From the IMG/VR virus record IMGVR_UViG_3300045282_000110, positions 1 through 41,004 of that record: a stretch of 41,004 bases of DNA. The stretch is one strand, 5' to 3'. Made by a program: the position numbers and the translations under genes. The notes under the pieces were generated by a model. That model saw nothing but the letters and a program-made list of their open reading frames with translations. It was not told the DNA's origin and ran no database searches. The DNA comes from a virus. Positions 30,156 to 38,159 of the stretch are shown here, piece by piece (the first letter of the stretch is position 1; every line of letters begins with the position of its first letter).

Positions 30156-30560
30156 ATGGATCCGGCATTGATGGCAGCACTCGCAGCAGCAGGAGGCCAA
30201 GGAGGCGGTGCTCCACCGGGTCCGCCTCCTCCTGGTGCGCCGCCTCCGGATCCGTCGATGATGGGTGCTCCTGGTGCTCCGATGCCTCCTGGAGCGCCTC
30301 CGGGTGGGACGCCGGCGGATGCGGTGCTGCCGATCGTGTTGCAGATGCAGCAGCAGCAGCAGCAGGAAGCACAGCAGTTGCAGCAGCATCAGGCCGAGTC
30401 GATGTTGAGCATTCTGGCGCAGCAGGTTGCGCAGATGGCGAATCCGCTTGGTCAGGCTGCGTTGACGCAGGGTGCGTTGCCGGCGCCTCTGGACACGCTC
30501 GGTGATCCGAACCAGAATCCGCAGGATCAGATGACGGTCGCGAACAGTGGAGGAGGCTAG
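30156..30560 (+). CDS. Pro/Gly/Gln low-complexity protein
   Basis: 134 aa with AGGAGGCGGAGG before ATG 30156. Residues about 14-55 are a Pro/Gly/Ala/Met tract (PPGPPPPGAPPPDPSMMGAP) and 61-78 a Gln tract (QMQQQQQQEAQQLQQHQ), followed by a helix (SMLSILAQQVAQMANPLG). The portal C-terminus has a similar Pro/Gly/Met tract. It is probably a disordered head-associated protein with a short helical docking segment, and no known family is seen. Confidence 0.65.
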   Translation: MDPALMAALAAAGGQGGGAPPGPPPPGAPPPDPSMMGAPGAPMPPGAPPGGTPADAVLPIVLQMQQQQQQEAQQLQQHQAESMLSILAQQVAQMANPLGQAALTQGALPAPLDTLGDPNQNPQDQMTVANSGGG

Positions 30561-30562
30561 CC

Positions 30563-30865
30563 GTGGCGGGTATTCAGAGTGGTGTGCAGCAGGCGAATAT
30601 GCAGACGGGGATCCGGCGGACGCAGCCGAAGCGACGCGTTCCTGGTACGCCGGGCGTTCCGAGGCAGGCTGCTGAAGCGCAGCTGAATCAGGTTGCGGCG
30701 CAGATGCGTGGTACCAGTGGAGCGACTCGCAGTGGAGCGACAGGGATGCAGAACACGTTCACGGCGACGCAGCAACAGGCGAAGCTGCGAAAGCGGCAGC
30801 AGGCGCTGCGTGTGCGGCAGCCGATGCGGGACATGACGATGCCGTTCGGCAAGATCAACTACTAG
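30563..30865 (+). CDS. Small basic protein of the packaging region
   Basis: 100 aa from GTG 30563, two bases after the previous stop. It is Gln/Arg/Ala/Thr-rich (QQQAKLRKRQQALRVRQP) with little hydrophobic core, so likely disordered or DNA/portal-binding. It is not recognised. A ribosome site (GGAGGA) belongs to the end of the preceding gene and fits this start. Confidence 0.6.
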   Translation: MAGIQSGVQQANMQTGIRRTQPKRRVPGTPGVPRQAAEAQLNQVAAQMRGTSGATRSGATGMQNTFTATQQQAKLRKRQQALRVRQPMRDMTMPFGKINY

Positions 30866-30874
30866 CCGGGGAGG

Positions 30875-31063
30875 ATGATGATGGCTGACAAGACCAGGAC
30901 GGCGTCGGCGAGGAAGCCGGCGGTGCCGAAGGGTGCGACGATGGTGGAGACGCCGCTCGTCACGATCTACCGGGATGATCAGGGATCGCTGCTGCTGGTC
31001 GTCGACAACGAGTCGGGGGTTGAGGTGTCGCTGCCGCCCGAGCTCGCGTACCTGGCGAACTAG
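30875..31063 (+). CDS. Small protein with beta-like C-terminal half
   Basis: 62 aa. GGGGAGGATGATG offers three in-frame ATGs from 30875. A basic N-terminal tail (TRTASARKPAVPKGA) is followed by short strands (TPLVTIYRDDQGSLLLVVDN, then GVEVSLPPELAYLAN). A small beta-sheet domain is likely. The function is unknown. It abuts the next GTG start. Confidence 0.6.
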   Translation: MMMADKTRTASARKPAVPKGATMVETPLVTIYRDDQGSLLLVVDNESGVEVSLPPELAYLAN

Positions 31064-31291
31064 GTGACGGCGTTGGCGGAGCAGTTGACGGCGAACGGCA
31101 TCTTTCCGAGCGTGACGGTCGCGGACCTGGCGATCAGTGCCGGCCAGGCGTATCGGGATGGGAATGGTCAGGTGCGTTGTGCCGGGTCGCCGGTGGCGGT
31201 GCAGGCTGATATCAGGGCTGCGGGTCAGGTGGCGGGGTTGGTGTTGATGACGACGCCGCCGCATCGAGGCAACGGCGCAAACAAGTGGTGA
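31064..31291 (+). CDS. Small protein ending in RGNGANKW
   Basis: 75 aa from GTG 31064 directly after the previous TAG. It is mixed alpha/beta (ALAEQLTANGIFPSVTVADL). Its last eight residues, RGNGANKW, are encoded by a 27-bp sequence repeated exactly at the end of the next gene. The repeat marks the boundary of the following cassette, so the ancestral gene may have continued directly into the sequence after the second copy. Confidence 0.6.
   Translation: MTALAEQLTANGIFPSVTVADLAISAGQAYRDGNGQVRCAGSPVAVQADIRAAGQVAGLVLMTTPPHRGNGANKW
31263..31289 (+). repeat. 27-bp direct repeat, copy 1
   Basis: The sequence starts ATCGAGGCAACGGCGCAAAC and ends AAGTGGT, and it recurs identically at 31492-31518, 229 bases on. 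It covers the last codons of two neighbouring unrelated genes; only the stop differs (TGA here, TAG in copy 2). Confidence 0.95.
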
Positions 31292-31298
31292 GAATCCG

Positions 31299-31520
31299 AT
31301 GAGTGAGTACCGCGCTGGAAGCTATTGCCCCGATTGTCAGCGCTTGCACTCGGTTGCTTGGCATACGGATGGATCGCTGATCTGTCAGGAGTGCGGCCAC
31401 GTTCTTGGCGCCTGGCAGGGATTTCCGTTAGTTCTCGATCCCGAGCGTGTGCCGGGAACGATAGTCGCGGTTCAGCAAGTCGATATTGGCGATCGAGGCA
31501 ACGGCGCAAACAAGTGGTAG
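31299..31520 (+). CDS. Zinc-ribbon cassette gene, also ending in RGNGANKW
   Basis: 73 aa from ATG 31299. Two Cys pairs, CPDC and CQEC, about 20 residues apart, make a zinc ribbon (CPDCQRLHSVAW, LICQECGHVLGAW). The C-terminus RGNGANKW is identical to the end of the preceding, otherwise unrelated protein, because the 27-bp repeat flanks this gene. Base composition is a little lower in GC than its neighbours. It looks like an inserted cassette that could be lost by recombination between the repeats. Confidence 0.65.
   Translation: MSEYRAGSYCPDCQRLHSVAWHTDGSLICQECGHVLGAWQGFPLVLDPERVPGTIVAVQQVDIGDRGNGANKW
31492..31518 (+). repeat. 27-bp direct repeat, copy 2
   Basis: Identical to 31263-31289. 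It lies at the end of the zinc-ribbon gene, just before the ATP-grasp start at 31523. See copy 1. Confidence 0.95.
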
Positions 31521-31522
31521 CG

Positions 31523-32590
31523 ATGCGCCTCATGGTGCTCGGTGCGGGTGGGCCGGCGGCGGAGAACTTCATCAAGAGTCTCCGCGCCGCGTATCCGGAT
31601 GCGTGGATTCTCGGGTGCGACGTGAATCCGTGGCTGCTCGAATTGTCGACTGCGGATGAGCGGGTGCTGCTCGAGACGCGGCCACTCGACCAGGATCACG
31701 GCGAAGAACTTGGGCTGCTCGCGGCGCAGTGCGATGTCTCGATGATCCATGCGCAGCCGGATGAGGAGGCGTTGTTCCTCGCGATCCAGAGCGTGTTCGA
31801 CTTCAAGCAGCTCGTGTTCACGCCGTCGTACCAGGTCGTCGCGGCGTGTCAGGACAAGCTCGCGTGTGCCCAGATGCTCGGAGAGCTTGCGCCTGCGTCT
31901 ACCGCGTGGGTAACGCCGATCGGCACCCGGAACCATTGGAAGAACGTCGACATGTACGACGGTTCGCCGATTGGTGAGGCGCGATGGATGCGTGCGCGTC
32001 GTGGCGCCGGCTCGCTCGCTGCGAAACGTGTCGACGAGTACCGGGATGCGTTGGCGTGGGAAAGCGTCTGGAAGGGCCGCGTCGCTCCCGATGAGTTCAT
32101 GCTCGCTGAGGTGCTGCCTGGCCACGACGTGTCGTATACCGGCGTCTGGTGGCGAGGCGAGCCCGTCGCCGCGGCGTGTCGGGAACGCGTCGAGTACGCC
32201 GATACGCGGACTCCTTCGGGCCAGTCGTCGTCGCCTCGTGTCGCTCGCCTCGTCTCGGACGATTACGTGTTCGATGTCGCGGAGGCGGCGGTGCGGATCG
32301 TGAACAAGGCGTGCGATGCGGTGCCGCATGGCGTGTTCTACGTTGATATGCGGGAGGACGCGCTGGGTCGGCCGCGGGTGACGGAGATCAATGCGGGCCG
32401 GTTCAATACGACGCAGAACTTCTACACCGAAGCCGGCCTCAACCTCGTCGAGGTGTACGCATCGCTGCATCACGGTGAGCCTGTTCCGTTCATCGGGTCA
32501 CGGCGTTTGAAGCGTGACGATGAGGCGTACTGGATCAGGCAGCCGGACATGGGCCACAAACTCCTCACCAGGACCCGCGTTGGCGCTTAG
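31523..32590 (+). CDS. ATP-grasp ligase-like enzyme
   Basis: 355 aa from ATG 31523. It has an N-terminal Rossmann-like pre-ATP-grasp part (MRLMVLGAGGPAAENFIKSL, WILGCDVNPW), then the linker DKLACAQMLGELAPAS seen in carbamoyl-phosphate-synthase-like ATP-grasp proteins, and the ATP/metal site near the end (FYVDMREDALGRPRVTEINA, GRFNTTQNFY). The family joins a carboxylate to an amine or thiol via an acyl-phosphate. Its substrate is unknown. It sits between packaging and portal genes, an unusual place for a metabolic enzyme. Confidence 0.8.
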   Translation: MRLMVLGAGGPAAENFIKSLRAAYPDAWILGCDVNPWLLELSTADERVLLETRPLDQDHGEELGLLAAQCDVSMIHAQPDEEALFLAIQSVFDFKQLVFTPSYQVVAACQDKLACAQMLGELAPASTAWVTPIGTRNHWKNVDMYDGSPIGEARWMRARRGAGSLAAKRVDEYRDALAWESVWKGRVAPDEFMLAEVLPGHDVSYTGVWWRGEPVAAACRERVEYADTRTPSGQSSSPRVARLVSDDYVFDVAEAAVRIVNKACDAVPHGVFYVDMREDALGRPRVTEINAGRFNTTQNFYTEAGLNLVEVYASLHHGEPVPFIGSRRLKRDDEAYWIRQPDMGHKLLTRTRVGA

Positions 32591-34634
32591 CCCAGACCAA
32601 ACCAGGCTCGCATTGAGCCTGGCACGCGAAGTCGCTCGAGCCGAAAAGCCGCACCGGAAACGCGTCGAGAAGTACCGCCAACTCGACGACGTGTACGACG
32701 CGATCCTGAAAGCATCCGACTCCAAGTGGCGGCACGACCTGCACCCACCGTTCGCGTTGCAGTTCATCGAGACCGTCGTGTCCGCGATCGTGGAAGAGCC
32801 GAGCGACCCGATCGTCAAGCCCTTGAGTCCGAAGGACAAGCACGTAGCGGACAAGTGGGAGCTGTTGCTCGCGAAGCAGGAGGATAAGGATTTCTTCGCG
32901 GAGAAGTGGCCGCGCTTCGTGCGTCGCGGGTTGAAGCGTGGCATCGCGATTGCGAAGGTCGGATGGCGGCAGGAATGGTCGGAGGTTTTGCAGCGCGAGT
33001 TCCGCGCGGCACCCGGCAACGTGATGCAGGAACAAGACCCGAAATGGGTCACCGAGCTCGTGTTTGACCAGCCGACGTTCATCCCGATCGACGCGTGCGA
33101 CTTCTGGTGGAACCCCGACGCGACGTGCCCGGAAGAGATCGACACCGCGTATTACCGCACCTGGGAGACCAGGGCCAGCCTGTTGGCGATGCAGGAAGAG
33201 AAGATCTATCAGAACGTCGATGAGATCCCACCATCGCCGAACACGCCCGTCGCGACGCCGAACGTGAACACGGGCGAAGACCGCGCTGAGCGTGACGAGG
33301 TGCTCCGTGCTGGTCCGATCGAGATCATCGAGCGGTGGACGAAGGATCGGTTGGTGGTGATCGCGGACCGGAAGGTCGTGATTCGTGATGAGCGGAACCC
33401 GTTCGGGCATGGCCTGATCCCGTTCGTGTATGCGACGCCGATCGAACGAGACGGCTTCGTGGTTGGGAAGAGTCTCTGCGAGTTGGTCGCGCATGAGCAG
33501 ACGGAGTTGTGGGTGCTGATGAATCAGCGGCTCGACAATACCGAGATCATGGCGAATAGCGTGTTGTGGATGCCGGGCGTGAGCGATGAGATCATGCAGG
33601 CGACGGGTGACCGGTTCCCGGGCCAACGGGTGCCGATCGATAATCCGGGGCAGATGCCGCAGTGGGACCGGCCGAACACGTCGATCATCGAGCCGGTGCT
33701 GGTCGCGGAGGATCGCATCAAGCAGGACATGAAGGACGTGACCGGCGCCGTCGACTACGTCAGCGGTGCGGGTGATGGCAGCGTTGATCAGCAGACCGCG
33801 ACGGAGGTCACGCTGATGCAGAGTGGTGCGCAGCGCCGGTTGATGAGCTTCAAGACGCAGTTTGCGAATGCGCGGAATCGGGCTGGTCAGCAGCAGATCG
33901 AGCTGAACAAGCGGTTGATGACGAAGCCTGAGCTGATCATGAGCATGAGTGGCGGTGCGTACGAGCCGGACATGATCGAACCGTACGAGCTCGCGAAAAG
34001 TACGTGCGTGTATCAGGTTGCTGACGTGTCGGAAAGCATGAATCAGCAGCAGCGGAGGATGGAGGCGACGATCAAGCTGCAGACGCTGGCGGGGTTGGCG
34101 CCGTTGATGCCGGGCGAGATCAATTTCCGCGAGTTGGTGGAGGACTTCTCCGAGGCGTACGGTGATGATCGCGAGGCGTACCTGAACGATCCACCGCCAC
34201 CGCAGCCTGGGATGCCGGGTATGCCGCCGGGAATGCCAGGCATGGCTCCTCCTGGCGTGGCTCCTCCGGGGATGCCGATGCCGGCACCGAATGGGAATGG
34301 GAATGGTCAGCCGCCGCCTGATCCATCCGCGTTGATGCAGGCAGTCGCAGCCGGCCCGCCACAGGATCCCAGCCAGGGCCAGGCGATCGAACCCTACACA
34401 CCAGCGCAGCAGCCGCAGATTCACATCAATCCGGTGATTCACGTGCCGGATTCGCAGGTGATATCGCATCCGCCGGTGGTGCATATCCGTCCCGTGCCTG
34501 CTCCGGTCGTGCACGTCGCCGCTCCGAACGTGACCGTCACTCCCGTCGTAGCTCCCGCTGCGAAGGGGAAGCGGAAGATGCGGATCCAGCGCGACAAGCA
34601 GGGCAACATCACCAGCGCCGAAGTCGACGGGTAG
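32580..34634 (+). CDS. Portal protein
   Basis: 684 aa from TTG 32580, overlapping the ATP-grasp stop; the frame is open further upstream (ATG 32514), but that extension is Arg/Ser-rich shadow sequence. Features of podovirus-type portals are RKRVEKYRQLDDVYDAIL at the start, FALQFIETVVSAIVEEP, WVLMNQRLDNTEIMANS, and IKQDMKDVTGAVDYVSGAGD with QQTATEVTLMQSGAQRRL, then a long helix (FANARNRAGQQQIELNK). The C-terminal 150 residues are Pro/Gly/Met-rich, then repeat HV/PVV units and end in a basic tag. It forms the dodecameric DNA channel. Confidence 0.85.
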   Translation: MALSPDQTRLALSLAREVARAEKPHRKRVEKYRQLDDVYDAILKASDSKWRHDLHPPFALQFIETVVSAIVEEPSDPIVKPLSPKDKHVADKWELLLAKQEDKDFFAEKWPRFVRRGLKRGIAIAKVGWRQEWSEVLQREFRAAPGNVMQEQDPKWVTELVFDQPTFIPIDACDFWWNPDATCPEEIDTAYYRTWETRASLLAMQEEKIYQNVDEIPPSPNTPVATPNVNTGEDRAERDEVLRAGPIEIIERWTKDRLVVIADRKVVIRDERNPFGHGLIPFVYATPIERDGFVVGKSLCELVAHEQTELWVLMNQRLDNTEIMANSVLWMPGVSDEIMQATGDRFPGQRVPIDNPGQMPQWDRPNTSIIEPVLVAEDRIKQDMKDVTGAVDYVSGAGDGSVDQQTATEVTLMQSGAQRRLMSFKTQFANARNRAGQQQIELNKRLMTKPELIMSMSGGAYEPDMIEPYELAKSTCVYQVADVSESMNQQQRRMEATIKLQTLAGLAPLMPGEINFRELVEDFSEAYGDDREAYLNDPPPPQPGMPGMPPGMPGMAPPGVAPPGMPMPAPNGNGNGQPPPDPSALMQAVAAGPPQDPSQGQAIEPYTPAQQPQIHINPVIHVPDSQVISHPPVVHIRPVPAPVVHVAAPNVTVTPVVAPAAKGKRKMRIQRDKQGNITSAEVDG

Positions 34635-34652
34635 CCAGCCATCGCCGACAAC

Positions 34653-35099
34653 GTGACCGTCTCGAATCCACCGTTGGTGGATTACACCGTCGCGTCCGAT
34701 GAGGTCGCGGTCGCCGGCACCCAGCCGGTCAGCCAGGTGCAGTGGGTGAAGCTGGTCGACGGCACCGTGAACGGCACCACGCCGATCGCCGGCGACGCGA
34801 ACGGCCTTCGCGTCAACCCGACGCCTCGAGCCGCGACGACAGCGGTCACGAGCGTCGCATCGTCCGCGACAAACGTGACGCTGCTTGCGTCGAACACGTC
34901 GCGGGTCGGTGCGGCGGTGTTCAACGATTCGACCGCGCTGCTGTTCGTGAAGCTTGGCGCTACGGCATCCGCGACGAGCTTCACCGTGAAGCTGTACCAG
35001 GATGGCTACTTCGAGGTGCCGTTCGGGTTTACTGGTCAGATAGACGGACTTTGGGCCTCGGCTACTGGATCAGCACGGATTACTGAGGTGACTCCGTAG
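34653..35099 (+). CDS. Small beta-rich virion protein
   Basis: 148 aa from GTG 34653. The codons just before (ATC GCC GAC AAC at 34641-34652) would give an N-terminus ADNVTV often seen in phage proteins of this kind, so a non-standard ATC start at 34641 is possible. It is Thr/Val/Ala-rich with strands and turns (VAVAGTQPVSQVQWVKLVDG, TAVTSVASSATNVTLLASNT) and ends VPFGFTGQIDGLWASATGSA, a jelly-roll-like profile. It is probably a head decoration or fibre-attachment protein, with no catalytic motif. Confidence 0.65.
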   Translation: MTVSNPPLVDYTVASDEVAVAGTQPVSQVQWVKLVDGTVNGTTPIAGDANGLRVNPTPRAATTAVTSVASSATNVTLLASNTSRVGAAVFNDSTALLFVKLGATASATSFTVKLYQDGYFEVPFGFTGQIDGLWASATGSARITEVTP

Positions 35100-36820
35100 T
35101 GCCGCTGACGCAGTTCGATCTCCGCGCCGTCTCCGCATCGAACAACCTCTATAGCACCGGCACCGTCGTGTTGAGTGGCGGCGCGAACGTGACGGTTGGC
35201 ACGAACGCGCAGACGATCACGATCGCCGCTGCTGCCCAGTCGGTGCAGACGCAGAGCCTGTTCTCAGGCGGCGTCTCGAACCTCGGGAACACCGCCGGCT
35301 CGACCGGCGTCTCGGGTACCAGGATGGTGCTGGTTGGTTCGCAGAACGTGACGCTGTCCCAGTCGACGGACGCGAACGGGAACACCGTCTCGTTCAGCGC
35401 CGCAGGCGGCGGAGCAGGAGCCTTCTCCGCAGGTGTCTCCACCGCAGGGAACACGGCTGGCTCGACCGGAGTCACCGGGACGCGTCTCGTCCTGGTCGGC
35501 TCGAACATGGTCAGCCTGTCCCAGTCAACGGATGCCAACGGCGGCACCGTCAGCTTGAACGCGACGCAGACGGTGCAGACGCAGGACGTGCTCTCCGCAG
35601 GCGTGTCAACGGGTGGGAACACGGCCGGCAACACGACCGTGAACACCGGCTCAAGGCTGGTCCTCGTCGGCTCCGGAATGGTTTCCCTCAGTCAGGCGAC
35701 TGCGGCTGGCGCTTCCACCATCTCGATCAGCGCGACGCAGAGCGTGCAGACCCAGAGCCTGTTCAGCGGAGGCGTCTCCAACCTGGGGAACACCGCTGGT
35801 TCGACAGGAGTCACGGGCACCCGCCTGGTGCTCGTCGGGACGAACATGGTCAGCCTCTCCCAGTCGACGGACGCGAGTGGCGGCACAGTCAGCATCAACG
35901 CGACGCAGAGCGTGCAGACGCAGGGGAACCTGTCCATAGGCGTCTCGACGGGTGGGAATACGCAGGGGAACACGACCGTCAACACCGGATCCAGGCTCGT
36001 TCTGGTCGGTACGAACAACATCACCCTCAGCCAGGCGACCGCAGCCGGCGCGACGACCGTCAGCATCAGCGGCGCAGCTCCGTTGACTGCGTCGATGTGG
36101 CCGTTCACGCCGAACCCGATCGCGACCAACACGCTGAACAGTGGAACCAGTGGCTCCACTGGTGGCTCCAGCCAGACGAGCATCTCGTATTACGTCGCGC
36201 CGATCGTGATCGATGAGGCGATCACGTTCAACGAGATCCGCCAGGCGATCTCCAACGTGACGAGTGCAGGCACCGGAAGCATCAGCGCCGCGCACTACCT
36301 CGGCATCTACACGCTGAACGCCGGCACTGCGCTGAGCCTCGTGTCGAGCGCGATCTTCAACGTCGTGGTATCGCAGAACAGTGCGACGGCGATGACTGCG
36401 TCGTGGTGGTGGGGCACGAACAGCGCAGCGAACTCGTCCAGCATCAGCGGCAACATGACGAATAGCTTCTTCGGGCTGAGGCCCGTGACGATGCTGGCGG
36501 GAGCGAACAGCATTCCTCCCGCTGATTATTGGGTCGCGCACGGATACACGCAGCGCACGAGCGGAGGGTCCAGTATCGGCGGGTATGGCGCAGCGATGTT
36601 CCTGAGCGCGCTCGGCTCCAATGCTGCCGGTCTGAATGTGCCGTTCGGCACGAACATCCAGGTCATGCCGGGGCGGTTCATGGGCCAGTTCACCACGACC
36701 TCGAACGGCACGACCACGAACGTGATGGTCGTCCCGGCCAGCATCCATACCAGCGCGATCACGACCAACCTCGGAACCGTCGCATGGATCATTCCGAACT
36801 TCTGGCTCCTCAGCACCTGA
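35099..36820 (+). CDS. Repeat-built fibre-like surface protein
   Basis: 573 aa from GTG 35099. Residues about 40-325 contain at least six repeats of about 45-55 residues with the form VQTQ-LFSGGVSNLGNTAGSTG, TGTRLVLVG, MVSLSQSTDA, GTVSI (two of them are shortened variants beginning GNLSIGVSTGGNTQGNTT). The repeats are Gly/Ser/Thr/Asn/Val-rich with regular polar turns, as in beta-helical or beta-roll fibres. The C-terminal 230 residues (MWPFTPNPIA onward) look like a separate globular head. It is a likely receptor-binding or decoration fibre, and its neighbour encodes a glycosyltransferase. Confidence 0.75.
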   Translation: MPLTQFDLRAVSASNNLYSTGTVVLSGGANVTVGTNAQTITIAAAAQSVQTQSLFSGGVSNLGNTAGSTGVSGTRMVLVGSQNVTLSQSTDANGNTVSFSAAGGGAGAFSAGVSTAGNTAGSTGVTGTRLVLVGSNMVSLSQSTDANGGTVSLNATQTVQTQDVLSAGVSTGGNTAGNTTVNTGSRLVLVGSGMVSLSQATAAGASTISISATQSVQTQSLFSGGVSNLGNTAGSTGVTGTRLVLVGTNMVSLSQSTDASGGTVSINATQSVQTQGNLSIGVSTGGNTQGNTTVNTGSRLVLVGTNNITLSQATAAGATTVSISGAAPLTASMWPFTPNPIATNTLNSGTSGSTGGSSQTSISYYVAPIVIDEAITFNEIRQAISNVTSAGTGSISAAHYLGIYTLNAGTALSLVSSAIFNVVVSQNSATAMTASWWWGTNSAANSSSISGNMTNSFFGLRPVTMLAGANSIPPADYWVAHGYTQRTSGGSSIGGYGAAMFLSALGSNAAGLNVPFGTNIQVMPGRFMGQFTTTSNGTTTNVMVVPASIHTSAITTNLGTVAWIIPNFWLLST

Positions 36821-37542
36821 TGAGCGACCAGCCGATCATCCACCTCGCCTATGACCCGGGCGCCCATAACGGCGACCTTGCAAAGACGCAGAAGCGTCTC
36901 TCGCGGCAGCGTGGCTACGCGAACCTGTCGACCGTGATCGTCGCACCCGTGACCGGGCCCGTCCAGCCGCGCATCGTGGAGACGTGGTGGAGCTTGTTGA
37001 CGCCGATGAACCAGCCGGCGTACCGGATGCTGGTGGAGCGAGCCGAAGTCGGCTCTGCGTATGAGGCTGCGCTCGACGTGATCTTCGGCAGCCAGCTCAA
37101 CGAGTGGTCGTACCTGCTCACCCTCGAGCATGACAACCTGGTGCCGGTGGATGCGCTGATCAAACTCGTCGAGGCGATCGAGAAGGGCCCGTACGACGCG
37201 GTCGGGAGTCTCTACTTCACGAAGGGTGAAGCGGGGGCTCCGATGATCTACGGCGATCCGGCACGCGTTCCGATCAGTTTCGAGCCGCAGCAGATCCATC
37301 CCGATCAGCACGGCCTGCAGGAGACGAACGGGATCGGGATGGGTTGCTCACTATTCCGCATCTCGGCGTTGAAGCGACTCCAGCGGCCGATCTTCCAGAC
37401 CCTCACCGGCAGTGAAGGCAAGGGCCTGATGACGCAGGATCTCTATGCGTGCAAGGCGATGCGTGAAGCAGGGATGCGGATTGCCGTCGACACCAACGTC
37501 CGCGTCGGACACCTCGACTTCGCGACCGGAATCGCCTGGTGA
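36820..37542 (+). CDS. GT-A fold glycosyltransferase-like protein
   Basis: 240 aa from ATG 36820 (TGATG with the fibre stop). LLTLEHDNLVPVDALIKLVE provides a DxD-like metal site (EHDN), ahead of DAVGSLYFTKG and GIGMGCSLFRI, the acceptor-side element of family-2-like enzymes. Residues near the end (ACKAMREAGMRIAVDTNV) match the helix before the final strand. It probably transfers a sugar onto the adjacent fibre or another virion protein; this is inferred from context. The stop overlaps the methyltransferase. Confidence 0.7.
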   Translation: MSDQPIIHLAYDPGAHNGDLAKTQKRLSRQRGYANLSTVIVAPVTGPVQPRIVETWWSLLTPMNQPAYRMLVERAEVGSAYEAALDVIFGSQLNEWSYLLTLEHDNLVPVDALIKLVEAIEKGPYDAVGSLYFTKGEAGAPMIYGDPARVPISFEPQQIHPDQHGLQETNGIGMGCSLFRISALKRLQRPIFQTLTGSEGKGLMTQDLYACKAMREAGMRIAVDTNVRVGHLDFATGIAW

Positions 37543-38159
37543 CCACTCGAGCGCGGAAGAAGCCGGTCGTTTCGACGCTCGCCGACCAGGGCCACCTCCT
37601 GAAGCTCGACCTCGGGTGTGGACAACGGAAACGTGATGGGTATCACGGCGTCGACAACGCTCCAGGCGCGGATGCTGATACGCGGTTCGACTTGTTCTCG
37701 GGCGAGCCGTGGCCGTTCAAGGACGACTCGGTCAGCCATGTGCATGCGAGTCATCTCGTTGAGCATATTCCGCACTACATGCCGGCGTACCAGGGCCGCG
37801 ACGGGTTCTTCGTGTTCTTCGACGAGGTCCACCGCATCTGCGCGGACGGCGCGGAAGTCACGCTGGAGCATCCGTACGCGATCAACGAACGCGCATTCTG
37901 GGATCCGACGCATACCCGGTACATCCACGAAACAACCTGGTTCTACCTCGACGCCGGATGGCGGAAACTGCAGGGACTCGACCATTACCCGGTCAGGTGT
38001 GATTTCAAGATCGCGAACATCGTGAGCGGCATCAGCGCGGTGTTCGAGCATCGCACGGATGAGGTGAAGGCGTTCGCGAAGCAGCACTACTGGAACGCGA
38101 TCGGTGACTTGTCCGTCACGTTGACTGCGTCGAAGCCGGGTGGGAGCGCTGATGGTTGA
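37539..38159 (+). CDS. Class I SAM-dependent methyltransferase
   Basis: 206 aa from GTG 37539. LKLDLGCGQRKRDGYHGVDN is motif I with the acidic strand-2 end (VDN), and DSVSHVHASHLVEHIPHYM is motif IV/post-IV. The fold is that of small-molecule or sugar methyltransferases and not DNA enzymes (no DPPW or PPCQ). With the glycosyltransferase upstream it could methylate a glycan or a glycosylated residue. It overlaps the next ORF. Confidence 0.8.
   Translation: MTTRARKKPVVSTLADQGHLLKLDLGCGQRKRDGYHGVDNAPGADADTRFDLFSGEPWPFKDDSVSHVHASHLVEHIPHYMPAYQGRDGFFVFFDEVHRICADGAEVTLEHPYAINERAFWDPTHTRYIHETTWFYLDAGWRKLQGLDHYPVRCDFKIANIVSGISAVFEHRTDEVKAFAKQHYWNAIGDLSVTLTASKPGGSADG

Noticed and set aside
31064-31520. 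Insertion sequence framed by target duplications
   Set aside because: No transposase and no inverted ends; 27 bp is too long for usual target duplications.
32565-34514. Long minus-strand frame of 649 codons
   Set aside because: It is antisense to portal, with no motif and Arg/His/Leu-rich composition.
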